Part shown: piece after piece, positions 6,048 through 11,708 of the stretch
How the letters are laid out: the number at the start of each line of letters is the position of its first letter
Position numbering within the stretch: the stretch's first letter is position 1
NCBI GenBank assembly: GCA_002452295.1
Contig: DKEX01000054.1
Coordinates: 1-16,657 of the forward strand
Direction of reading: 5' to 3'
DNA length: 16,657 nt
From: Firmicutes bacterium UBA6811
GTDB lineage: Bacteria > Bacillota > SHA-98 > UBA4971
The notes under the pieces: model-generated
Seen by the model: the letters and a program-made list of their open reading frames with translations, nothing else
Told to the model about the DNA's origin: nothing
Database searches by the model: none
Position numbers and translations under genes: made by a program

Positions 6048-8126
6048 CTACACCGCAGGCGCCACGGGGCGCCCTGCATGCCCGGCATGCCTCGCATGCC
6101 CGGAACGCGTGGCGTCCTCGCCAGGAGCGACGGGATCGAGTGCGTCCCCGTCATGTGCGTCCGGCGACGCCCGGTCCTCACTATCGGAGCAGGCAACGCC
6201 CCTGAAGGTCCCGCCTTCAAAGACGTGTGCGAACACATCCTCGATGCGCTCCACCGGCACGACCTCGATCCCCCGGAGATCAGGAGGCACGTCTTTGGCA
6301 TTCTCCGAAGGAACGATGACCTTCTTCATTCCCGCCTGCTTTGCGCCGTAGATCTTCTCGAACACGCCTCCGACGCCCTTCACCTTGCCCTGGATGGATA
6401 TCTCCCCTGTGATCGCCACGTCCTGCCTCGCGGGGGTCCCCGTGACCGCGCTCAGGATCGCAACGAGGATGGCGCTTCCAGCGGACGGTCCATCTATCAG
6501 CCCACCGCCCACCACGTTCACGTGAACGTCGTAGTCCGCCAGGTCCTTCCCGGTGATCTTCCTGAACACCGATGCCGCGTTGAACACCGAGTCCTTCGCC
6601 ATGCTGCCCGCCGTGTCGTTGAACCTGATGGCGCCCTTGCCGCTCTCCCGGGCAGGAAAGGCTATGGCCTCCATCTCGATGACGGTTCCCACGAAGTCGC
6701 TCACGCCGAGGCCGAACACATGCCCCACTTCGGACCGATCCTGCGCCTTCACCAGGATATAAGGGGACATGCGCGCGCTTCGGATGACCTCGAGCACATC
6801 CTCCTCTGTAACCGTGAGCCTGCGCGGCCTCTCGCCGGCACGGTAGATCGCGAGGCCCATCGCATCGGCCAGGATGGCGGTGGCCTTGCGGCCCTCGATG
6901 GTGTAGTCGCTGATTACCCCGGGCACCCCGGTGCCCAGCTTGACCTTCATCCGCCGCGCGGCGTCCTCCACGATCTGTCTGATATGGGCGCACGTGAGCG
7001 GCTCGAAGAAAACCTCGGCCGTCCTGGACCTGATGGCCGGGCTTATCGTCGATGGATCGCGTGTCGTGGCACCGATGAGCACGAAATCGGCCGGCGCGCC
7101 CTCCTCGAAGAGCTTCTTGATGTACTTCGGCACGTGCGGGTCTGCCGGGTCGTAGTACGACGAGTCGAAGCGCACGCGCTTGTCCTCGAGCACCTTCAGG
7201 AGCTTGTTAAGGAGGATGGGGTCCGTCTCCCCTATCTCGTCGATGAACAGCACGCCCCCGTGGGCCTCCGTGACAAGGCCCAGCTTCGGCTCGGGCACGC
7301 CGCTCTCGGCGAGATCCCGCCTTGCCCCCTGGTAGATGGGGTCATGAACCGAGCCCAGCAGGGGGTTGGTAACCTCGCGCGGGTCCCAGCGAAGGGTCGC
7401 CCCGTCCACCTCCACGAACTTCGCGCCTCTCGCAAATGGCGTGAACTTGAGCTTCTTGGCCTCTTCGAGGACTAGCCTGGCGACGGTGGTCTTGCCGACT
7501 CCAGGAGGCCCATAAAGTATCGCGTGCTGCGGGAACGGCGACGCGATCCTCGAGAGGAGGGCCTGCACCGCGCGCTCCTGGCCGACGACGTCGGACAGGC
7601 GCCGCGGCCGGAGCAGCTCCATCGCCGACCTTGCGAGCTTTCTCGCCTCCAACTTCTCGAGCTCCGCGTATTTCTTTAGCGTGTGCGCGTTGTCGGCGGG
7701 GCCGTCCTCTTTGAGGATCTGCATTTTCACCTCGCGGACGTATTCCTCCTGTTTCTTACGCATCCGCTCGGCGATACGCTTTTCGAGCCTTCCCTCCACC
7801 TCGCGCCTGGCCAGGATATCCGCGACCTCGTCCTCCACCTCGTTCATCACGTCGCGTATGTCCTTGCCCGGAGGAACGCCCTCGATGGTCGGATCGTCGA
7901 ACACGAGCCGCTCGAGGGCGATCACCCGGTCGCGCAAGGACTCGGACTTCATCAGCTCCAGCGCTTCGAGCTTGCCAGCCTTCAGCACGAGCTTGTCGGC
8001 GCCGTAGATGTGGGCGAGGATGCCCATCAGCGCCGCGACCTGCCGCTCGATCTCGTCATCTGCGTCACCCGATACCGTCGGGTGCGCCCCGAAACCCTTG
8101 AAGATCCTTGTTATGATGCCATTCAT
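6048..8126 (-). CDS. lonC: Lon family ATP-dependent protease LonC
   Basis: AAA+ serine protease. It resembles the spore-former-restricted LonC branch, in which an N-terminal helical domain replaces the LonA substrate domain and a sporulation role has been proposed. Residues 1-170 are helical and charged. The AAA+ module has Walker A GPPGVGKT at 206-213, Walker B VLFIDE at 292-297 and arginine-rich SPAIRSR near 362-368. The S16 protease domain has catalytic Ser548 in DGPSAGSA and Lys591 in GGVFEK, so the dyad is intact. The C-terminal tail from about 645 is acidic and His/Ala-rich and looks lineage-specific. The start ATG overlaps the rplI stop as ATGA, so translation is probably coupled. Position between rplI and dnaB agrees with other clostridia. 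The choice of LonC over LonB rests on length, N-terminal sequence and context. Confidence 0.85.
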   Translation of the reverse strand: MNGIITRIFKGFGAHPTVSGDADDEIERQVAALMGILAHIYGADKLVLKAGKLEALELMKSESLRDRVIALERLVFDDPTIEGVPPGKDIRDVMNEVEDEVADILARREVEGRLEKRIAERMRKKQEEYVREVKMQILKEDGPADNAHTLKKYAELEKLEARKLARSAMELLRPRRLSDVVGQERAVQALLSRIASPFPQHAILYGPPGVGKTTVARLVLEEAKKLKFTPFARGAKFVEVDGATLRWDPREVTNPLLGSVHDPIYQGARRDLAESGVPEPKLGLVTEAHGGVLFIDEIGETDPILLNKLLKVLEDKRVRFDSSYYDPADPHVPKYIKKLFEEGAPADFVLIGATTRDPSTISPAIRSRTAEVFFEPLTCAHIRQIVEDAARRMKVKLGTGVPGVISDYTIEGRKATAILADAMGLAIYRAGERPRRLTVTEEDVLEVIRSARMSPYILVKAQDRSEVGHVFGLGVSDFVGTVIEMEAIAFPARESGKGAIRFNDTAGSMAKDSVFNAASVFRKITGKDLADYDVHVNVVGGGLIDGPSAGSAILVAILSAVTGTPARQDVAITGEISIQGKVKGVGGVFEKIYGAKQAGMKKVIVPSENAKDVPPDLRGIEVVPVERIEDVFAHVFEGGTFRGVACSDSEDRASPDAHDGDALDPVAPGEDATRSGHARHAGHAGRPVAPAV
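6076..6102. repeat. Three tandem 9-bp repeats in the lonC tail
   Basis: Three head-to-tail copies of GCATGCC plus two bases (starts 6076, 6085, 6094) encode a His-Ala-rich tripeptide repeat in the last residues of LonC. Each copy contains the palindrome GCATGC. Likely a slippage-prone microrepeat in a non-conserved tail. Confidence 0.7.
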
Positions 8127-8590
8127 CCGCCCAGGTCCCCTTCCGACTGCGGCTCCACGTCGATCACGACTTTGCCGGTTACCTGCGGGTGGAGCCTTAT
8201 CGGGATTGTGTACGAACCCACCGCCTTGATGGGATCAGAAAGCTCGATCTTCCTTTTATCGATCTCGACGCCCAGCACCTCTTTAATGGCGTCCCCAACG
8301 TCCCTGGCCGTAACCGAACCGAACAGGCGGCCCCCCTCGCCGCTCTTCCGGCGGATGGTGATACCACCCGACGCAAGCTCCCCTGCGACCTTGCGGGCAA
8401 GTGCAAGTTCCTTGTCGGCCCGTTTCTCGATGGTCAGCTTCTCCGCCTTGAGAGCCTTGAGGTTCCGGTCGGATGCCTCGATCGCAAGCCCCCTGGGCAT
8501 GAGGTAGTTTCGAGCGTAGCCATCGGCCACCTTGACAGTATCGCCTTCGCACCCAAGCCCCTTGACATCCTGTTTCAGGATCACCTTCAT
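8123..8590 (-). CDS. rplI: 50S ribosomal protein L9
   Basis: Large-subunit protein L9, which binds 23S rRNA and contributes to reading-frame maintenance. The N-terminal rRNA-binding domain is clear (MKVILKQDVKGLG, then VKVADGYARNYLMPRGLA at about 19-36). A helical linker and a C-terminal domain follow, with FGSVTARDV near 90-98. At 155 residues it is close to the usual 148-150, with a short acidic/Gly tail. The ATG at 8590 overlaps the yybS TGA as ATGA, and its own TGA overlaps the lonC start in the same way. A G-rich stretch just before the start serves as ribosome-binding site. Confidence 0.97.
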   Translation of the reverse strand: MKVILKQDVKGLGCEGDTVKVADGYARNYLMPRGLAIEASDRNLKALKAEKLTIEKRADKELALARKVAGELASGGITIRRKSGEGGRLFGSVTARDVGDAIKEVLGVEIDKRKIELSDPIKAVGSYTIPIRLHPQVTGKVVIDVEPQSEGDLGG

Positions 8591-9543
8591 GTGCCCTTCC
8601 CCCCGCTCTCTAAGGAAAGCTTACGAAAGTCGAACCACGCGTCGAAAAGACCGACCCACGACAGTATCTGGAGCACGATCGGGTTCAGGAGGGCAAACAC
8701 GCCCAGGAGCACCCTTACCGCTACGCTAAGCCTATACCGGTTCATGAAGAACCAGCACAGCGCTATGCCCTGCACCAGAAATATCGCCCCAAACAGCGAC
8801 ATCACGTTGGCGCCAGCCTTCCATACCAGCGGCATACCACGGGCCTCGCCGACCACGGAGAGGACGAGCCCCGCGATATACCCCCAGCCAAACGGCCATG
8901 ATACCCTCCACCCTGCGAACGGCGGTATCTCCTCCATCTTGTACCCGAGCCTGCCGAGAACCAGCCGGGCAAGGAGGTAGTTGGTGCCGGCCACGCCTAC
9001 GACGGCCATGAACAGCGACGCCGGTAGCAGGATCTTGGCGGTCTCGATGAGCTGCGACATGGATGCCTCCGCCTGCTGGAGCTGCGTCTCAGGCACGCCG
9101 AGGCTCCGGTACAATTGCACAGCGGAGTTCATGCTGTTCCGCAGCGTCTCCTCCATTTCTGCGAGGTTGAACCCACCAATCCAGGCGCCAAGCCCAAGTA
9201 TAAACGCCATGGACACCGCCACCGCGACGCCGGTGATGACAAGCGTACGCAGGGGCGGAAACCGCCTGCGGATGCACCACGCCAGCGTGATGCCGATGAT
9301 ACCCACCTTTGTGAGAACCGTCAACCCTTGAAGGGGCCCCACGATCATGCTCGTGGCCGCGATGGTCACCAGGGTAGCCCACGCCCCAGCCTTCACGCCC
9401 CGCCTCACCACGAGCACCACAATCGGTAGCGGGTAGACCAGGGCGAACACGGGCACGTATGCATCGAGGACGCAAAACACCGTAGCGATTGCGATGAGAA
9501 GAGCGCTTTCCACCAGGGTTCTGGTGGCCATGGAACGGGGCAT
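8587..9543 (-). CDS. yybS: YybS family (DUF2232) membrane protein
   Basis: Multi-pass membrane protein of about 318 residues and unproven function. It has around seven to eight hydrophobic segments, for example TLVESALLIAIATVFCVLDAY near the start and LFMAVVGVAGTNYLLARLVL in the middle. Gly-Trp-Phe-rich loops (WPFGWGYIAGLVLS) follow. A soluble amphipathic stretch with Met, Glu and Gln (FNLAEMEETLRNSMNS, then ETQLQQAEASMSQLIE) splits the two membrane halves. I chose the ATG at 9543, four bases after the upstream stop, with AGAGGAAG about ten bases before it; a longer frame to 9726 overlaps the upstream gene. In Bacillus yybS is followed by gdpP (yybT) and rplI; here it overlaps rplI directly. 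Confidence 0.85.
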   Translation of the reverse strand: MPRSMATRTLVESALLIAIATVFCVLDAYVPVFALVYPLPIVVLVVRRGVKAGAWATLVTIAATSMIVGPLQGLTVLTKVGIIGITLAWCIRRRFPPLRTLVITGVAVAVSMAFILGLGAWIGGFNLAEMEETLRNSMNSAVQLYRSLGVPETQLQQAEASMSQLIETAKILLPASLFMAVVGVAGTNYLLARLVLGRLGYKMEEIPPFAGWRVSWPFGWGYIAGLVLSVVGEARGMPLVWKAGANVMSLFGAIFLVQGIALCWFFMNRYRLSVAVRVLLGVFALLNPIVLQILSWVGLFDAWFDFRKLSLESGGKGT

Positions 9544-9547
9544 TACT

Positions 9548-9895
9548 TCACATCTTCCTCTCAGAAAGGTGCCTCTTGAGCGCGGAGAAATCGCCGTACC
9601 ACATCTCGATTTCGTGGTTCTGGTCGATGTTGGCCTTGATCTTCTCCTTGACCTTCGCGTCAAGTGTCGCATAAGGGAGGCCAAGGCGCTTACCGAGAAG
9701 GTAACACCCCACGACGATGTTTGCAAGGGAGTCAGCGCAAGTCTCGTCGCTGGTCTTCAGCATGCCTTTGAAGAGCGATGAGATGCTCGCCACGAGCTCC
9801 GTCTTGAGCCACTCGATGGTCTTGAGGTTACGGGCGATATCCGCTCGAGAGATGGTCTCCCGTTCTCTGGCTCCAGCGCCTTCCACAAAAGCCAT
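9548..9895 (-). CDS. MazG-like family protein
   Basis: A 115-residue helical protein resembling the MazG-like family found beside rpsR/yybS in clostridia. The recognisable part is the central helix ETCADSLANIVVGCYLLGKR followed by LGLPYATLDAKVKEKI and a charged tail. The name implies kinship with nucleotide pyrophosphohydrolases, but the acidic metal-binding motif EExxE of true MazG is not visible, so activity should not be assumed. ATG at 9895 is preceded by GGGGGG at somewhat long spacing (about 11-12 nt). It is the first gene of the operon MazG-like - yybS - rplI - lonC and lies downstream of a candidate sigma-H promoter, so a role around the transition to sporulation is possible but inferred. 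Confidence 0.75.
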   Translation of the reverse strand: MAFVEGAGARERETISRADIARNLKTIEWLKTELVASISSLFKGMLKTSDETCADSLANIVVGCYLLGKRLGLPYATLDAKVKEKIKANIDQNHEIEMWYGDFSALKRHLSERKM

Positions 9896-9944
9896 ACGAT
9901 CTCGTGCCCCCCTCTGCCCGGTCGGGTGATGGCGTTCGTGTCAT

Positions 9945-9974
9945 CTATTCTCTAGTTTCGCGCGGTTCTCCTTC
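9945..9974 (-). promoter_or_regulatory. Candidate sigma-H promoter
   Basis: Minus-strand GAAGGAGAA (9974-9966) and AGAGAATAG (9953-9945) are separated by 12 bp. Each matches the Bacillus sigma-H consensus (RNAGGAWWW and RNNGAATWW, spacing 11-12) at 8 of 9 positions. The site lies between the rpsR terminator and the MazG-like gene. Transcription would start close to 9938, leaving a short leader. The -35 could also act by chance as a ribosome-binding-like sequence, but no start codon follows it at suitable spacing. Confidence 0.45.
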
Positions 9975-10031
9975 ACCAGCCACCCAAACAATTGCTGCCA
10001 TGACTGGCAGGCTCGCCGCGATGGTCGTCCC

Positions 10032-10062
10032 AAAAGCGGGAGGGGGTGCCCCCCCTCCCGCT
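10032..10062 (-). terminator. Rho-independent terminator of the rpsF-ssb-rpsR operon
   Basis: A perfect 12-bp stem AGCGGGAGGGGG / CCCCCTCCCGCT (10035-10046 with 10051-10062) with a 4-nt loop is followed on the minus strand by TTTTGGG. It lies 69 nt after the rpsR stop and separates the ribosomal operon from the MazG-like operon. Confidence 0.85.
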
Positions 10063-10130
10063 AAGTACGAGCCTAAGGACCCTGGCCGCTCTGGCCCGCA
10101 AGCCTCCCCTTGCAGGACCTCGACCGGTTG

Positions 10131-10361
10131 CTACTCCGTAGTAAACGGCAGGAGCGCCACCAGGCGGGCCCTCTTGATCGCCGTTGTAACCTGCCGCTGA
10201 TGCCTCGCACAGTTGCCCGAGATACGGCGAGGAATGATCTTGCCTCTCTCCGTGATAAACCTCCGAAGCCTTGCCACATCCTTGTAATCCACGGCGTCTA
10301 TCTTGTCAACGCAGAAGCTGCAAACGCGCTTCCTCGACCTACGCCCCTTTTCGCGTCTCAT
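10131..10361 (-). CDS. rpsR: 30S ribosomal protein S18
   Basis: Small-subunit protein S18, which pairs with S6 on the 30S platform. The product is 76 residues, normal length. It starts MRREKGRRSRKRVC and contains the family core DYKDVARLRRFITERGKI followed by IPRRISGNCARHQRQVT and the C-terminal KRARLVALLPFT. Two Cys near the N-terminus (CSFC) resemble the zinc-type, C+ version of S18, with the later Cys-Ala-Arg-His supplying further ligands. The ATG at 10361 follows AGGAGGAG with about five-base spacing; a longer frame to 10400 is unlikely. It follows ssb by 41 nt. Confidence 0.97.
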   Translation of the reverse strand: MRREKGRRSRKRVCSFCVDKIDAVDYKDVARLRRFITERGKIIPRRISGNCARHQRQVTTAIKRARLVALLPFTTE

Positions 10362-10402
10362 GGTAGCTCCTCCTAAATCCCTTTTGGCACCCGGCAGCAC
10401 TG

Positions 10403-10816
10403 TCAGAACGGCAGGTCATCGCCCGAGCCGGCCGCGTCACCCTCAAAGCCCTGCCCCGGCGCCTCTGTGCCACCCTGTGTACCACCCTGGGCGCTGTCTT
10501 TACTGCGGTCCAGAAACTCGACCCTGTCGGCCACGACCTCGGCCACCCGGCGTTTCTGGCCTTCGGCGGTCTCGTAAGACCGGATCTGAAGGCGCCCTTC
10601 CACGCCGACCAGCCTGCCCTTGGCAAGGTAATTGGCGCAGTTCTCCGCCTGGGCGCGCCAGACCACGATGTCTATGAAATCGGCCTCGCGCTCCCCTTGC
10701 TGGTTGGTGAACGGGCGGCTCACCGCCACCGTGAACCTGGCAACGGCAACTCCGTTCTGCGTGTATCGGAGCTCGGGTTGCTGTGCTAGCCTCCCCACTA
10801 GAAGGACCTTGTTCAC
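10403..10816 (-). CDS. ssb: Single-stranded DNA-binding protein
   Basis: Binds and protects ssDNA in replication and repair. A 137-residue OB-fold protein: MNKVLLVGRLAQQPELRYT and VAVARFTVAVSRPF at the start, DFIDIVVWRAQAENCANYL in the middle. A Gly/Gln-rich linker then ends in the acidic protein-interaction tip DDLPF. The start is the GTG at 10816, which places the family N-terminus correctly; an in-frame stop lies 36 nt upstream and no better start exists. Unusually, no Shine-Dalgarno sequence lies at normal distance: the nearest, GGGAGG, is about 18 nt away inside a hairpin. The reason is the 387-bp element inserted directly upstream, which displaced the strong AAGGTGGT now at 11211-11218. 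The coding sequence itself is intact. Confidence 0.96.
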   Translation of the reverse strand: MNKVLLVGRLAQQPELRYTQNGVAVARFTVAVSRPFTNQQGEREADFIDIVVWRAQAENCANYLAKGRLVGVEGRLQIRSYETAEGQKRRVAEVVADRVEFLDRSKDSAQGGTQGGTEAPGQGFEGDAAGSGDDLPF

Positions 10817-11203
10817 CGAAATCGGCGCAGGAAGCCTCCCTATTCATTGGGAGGAGGAATGCGCCTTGCCTCCCTTCTTTGTTGGGTGCGGAAGGATAAT
10901 CTTCCGCACCCCGCTCCCCGTAAGGGGCTTGTAACGTGCCGGGACGGACTCTTCGCGGCATCTCTCCTCGCCAATGTTATCCAGACTTGTCATGTCCAGC
11001 ACACTGCTCGCAACACCCCAGCTTGCTGTTTAATGCTGAACGACAGGGCCTGAAGCTGGAGAAGCACCCCAGGGTGTCGTAACCTGGATAACGTAGCACC
11101 TTCAGTGCCTTGTCCTTTGGCTCCGGTGCTCAAGGCTGGTCAACCGTGAGGCTCGAGTTTACCTTTCACCCCAAGCCTCGGACTTCAGTCCGGGGTGGTT
11201 GAC
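10817..11203 (+). mobile_element. Non-autonomous IS200/IS605-type element without transposase
   Basis: This 387-bp non-coding insert splits the rpsF-ssb intergenic space. The left end has a hairpin CCTCCC/GGGAGG (10835-10854) 18 nt inside the boundary. The right end has CCTCGGAC-TTCA-GTCCGGGG (11176-11195, one U-G pair) followed by TGGTTGAC. Both hairpins have the same foot, AAG then CCTC. This is the layout of IS200/IS605 ends (sub-terminal hairpins, a short cleavage sequence, no terminal inverted repeats, no target duplication). The left flank TTCAC would be the target sequence and TTGAC the right cleavage site. Removing the insert joins AAGGTGGT plus 8 nt to the ssb GTG, supporting the exact ends. 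Neither a Y1 transposase nor a TnpB frame is present. A perfect 11-bp stem lies at 10884-10911. Confidence 0.7.
10976..11203 (+). ncRNA. Candidate omega (TnpB guide) RNA-like structure, orphan
   Basis: The right half of the element can fold extensively if transcribed on the plus strand. GTTATCCAG (10976-10984) pairs with CTGGATAAC (11084-11092), enclosing CCAGCTT/AAGCTGG (11018-11024 with 11053-11059) and a small CACC/GGTG hairpin (11065-11076). After this, GCACC (11096) pairs with GGTGC (11125) while GCCTTG (11107) pairs with CAAGGC (11131). These interleave, so they form a pseudoknot. The terminal hairpin 11176-11195 follows. TnpB omega RNAs likewise run to the right end of IS605 elements, contain a pseudoknot, and read the flanking DNA as guide. 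Transcription and function are inferred, and no TnpB is nearby. Confidence 0.45.
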
Positions 11204-11210
11204 TACGAAC

Positions 11211-11218
11211 ACCACCTT
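11211..11218 (-). promoter_or_regulatory. Stranded Shine-Dalgarno sequence of ssb
   Basis: AAGGTGGT on the minus strand matches AAGGAGGT at seven of eight positions, but no start codon follows at a usable distance. Without the 10817-11203 insert it would sit eight bases before the ssb GTG. It is therefore probably the original ssb ribosome-binding site, now about 395 nt from its gene. Confidence 0.6.
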
Positions 11219-11243
11219 CCGGGGTAGCGCCCGGGCCATTCTC

Positions 11244-11531
11244 TCAGTCGCCCTTTCTTACAACGAGGTGCCTTATCACCTCGTCGGTGATACGAAAAAC
11301 CCGTTCAAGTTCTCGAGCGACGGCGGACTCGGCAGAGAAATCCATGATCGCGTACACACCCTCAGTGTACCCTGCGATTTCATACGCGAGCCGACGCTTG
11401 CCCCACCTGTCCACGTTGTTTACCGAGCCGCCACTCGCTGTCACAAGATTCTCGAACTTCGTGACCGTGGCGCTTACGGCCTCCTCCTCCAGGTCGGGCT
11501 TGATAATGAACATGGCCTCGTAATCGCGCAT
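11244..11531 (-). CDS. rpsF: 30S ribosomal protein S6
   Basis: Small-subunit protein S6, partner of S18 on the 30S platform. The 95-residue product has the normal length and the family pattern: MRDYEAMFIIKPDLEEEAV, then WGKRRLAYEIAGYTEGVYA in the centre and the C-terminal VFRITDEVIRHLVVRK. The ATG at 11531 follows GGGAGGTG with about seven-base spacing; an in-frame upstream extension to 11648 is Arg-rich and not homologous. It is the first gene of the rpsF-ssb-rpsR operon, with a consensus -10 about 90 nt upstream. The operon order is universal in Bacillota, but here rpsF and ssb are separated by 427 nt because of the inserted element. Confidence 0.97.
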   Translation of the reverse strand: MRDYEAMFIIKPDLEEEAVSATVTKFENLVTASGGSVNNVDRWGKRRLAYEIAGYTEGVYAIMDFSAESAVARELERVFRITDEVIRHLVVRKGD

Positions 11532-11560
11532 CTCGTTCACCTCCCTCTGGACTGATGGCC

Positions 11561-11575
11561 CCACGCTTCGCGTGG
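11561..11575 (-). promoter_or_regulatory. Leader hairpin before rpsF
   Basis: The stem CCACGC/GCGTGG with a 3-nt loop lies in the ~80-nt leader between the promoter and rpsF. Bacterial rpsF leaders often carry a hairpin bound by the S6:S18 complex for autoregulation. The position fits, but I do not see the CCG-bulge element clearly enough to claim it. Confidence 0.3.
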
Positions 11576-11619
11576 AGCAGGGATGACGCTTCGGCGCTCT
11601 TCGGACAATCGCCGTCCCC

Positions 11620-11648
11620 ATTATAGCATCGGCAACCCTTGAGAGCAA
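11620..11648 (-). promoter_or_regulatory. Promoter of the rpsF operon
   Basis: Perfect -10 TATAAT on the minus strand (11625-11620), with TTGCTC (11648-11643) as a partial -35 at 17-bp spacing. It lies directly after the hairpin at the ychF end and gives a leader of about 80 nt before rpsF. Confidence 0.65.
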
Positions 11649-11666
11649 TCATACAAAGGAGTGATT

Positions 11667-11708
11667 CTCGCGGTAGCCCCGGCGGAGATGGGTTGCCGCT
11701 ACCGCGAG
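11667..11708 (-). terminator. 11-bp hairpin at the end of ychF
   Basis: CTCGCGGTAGC (11667-11677) is exactly complementary to 11698-11708, and the stem includes the ychF stop codon. The minus-strand sequence after it is AATCACTCC, without a T-run. Probably a transcript-end or RNA-stabilising structure rather than a classical terminator. Confidence 0.45.

Noticed and set aside
5991..7475. 494-codon open frame on the plus strand opposite lonC
   Set aside because: It is antisense to the S16 and AAA+ coding sequence of LonC, has no recognisable motif or ribosome-binding site, and is the expected by-product of high GC content with strong third-position bias.
10884..10911. Perfect 11-bp hairpin as a terminator between rpsF and ssb
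   Set aside because: No T-run follows on either strand. It is more likely an internal fold of the inserted element, although it could still cause pausing.
10847..11053. Open frame inside the ssb-upstream element as a possible TnpA or TnpB remnant
   Set aside because: The translation has no HUH/Tyr transposase motif and no zinc-ribbon or RuvC signature. The DNA is better explained by RNA stems.
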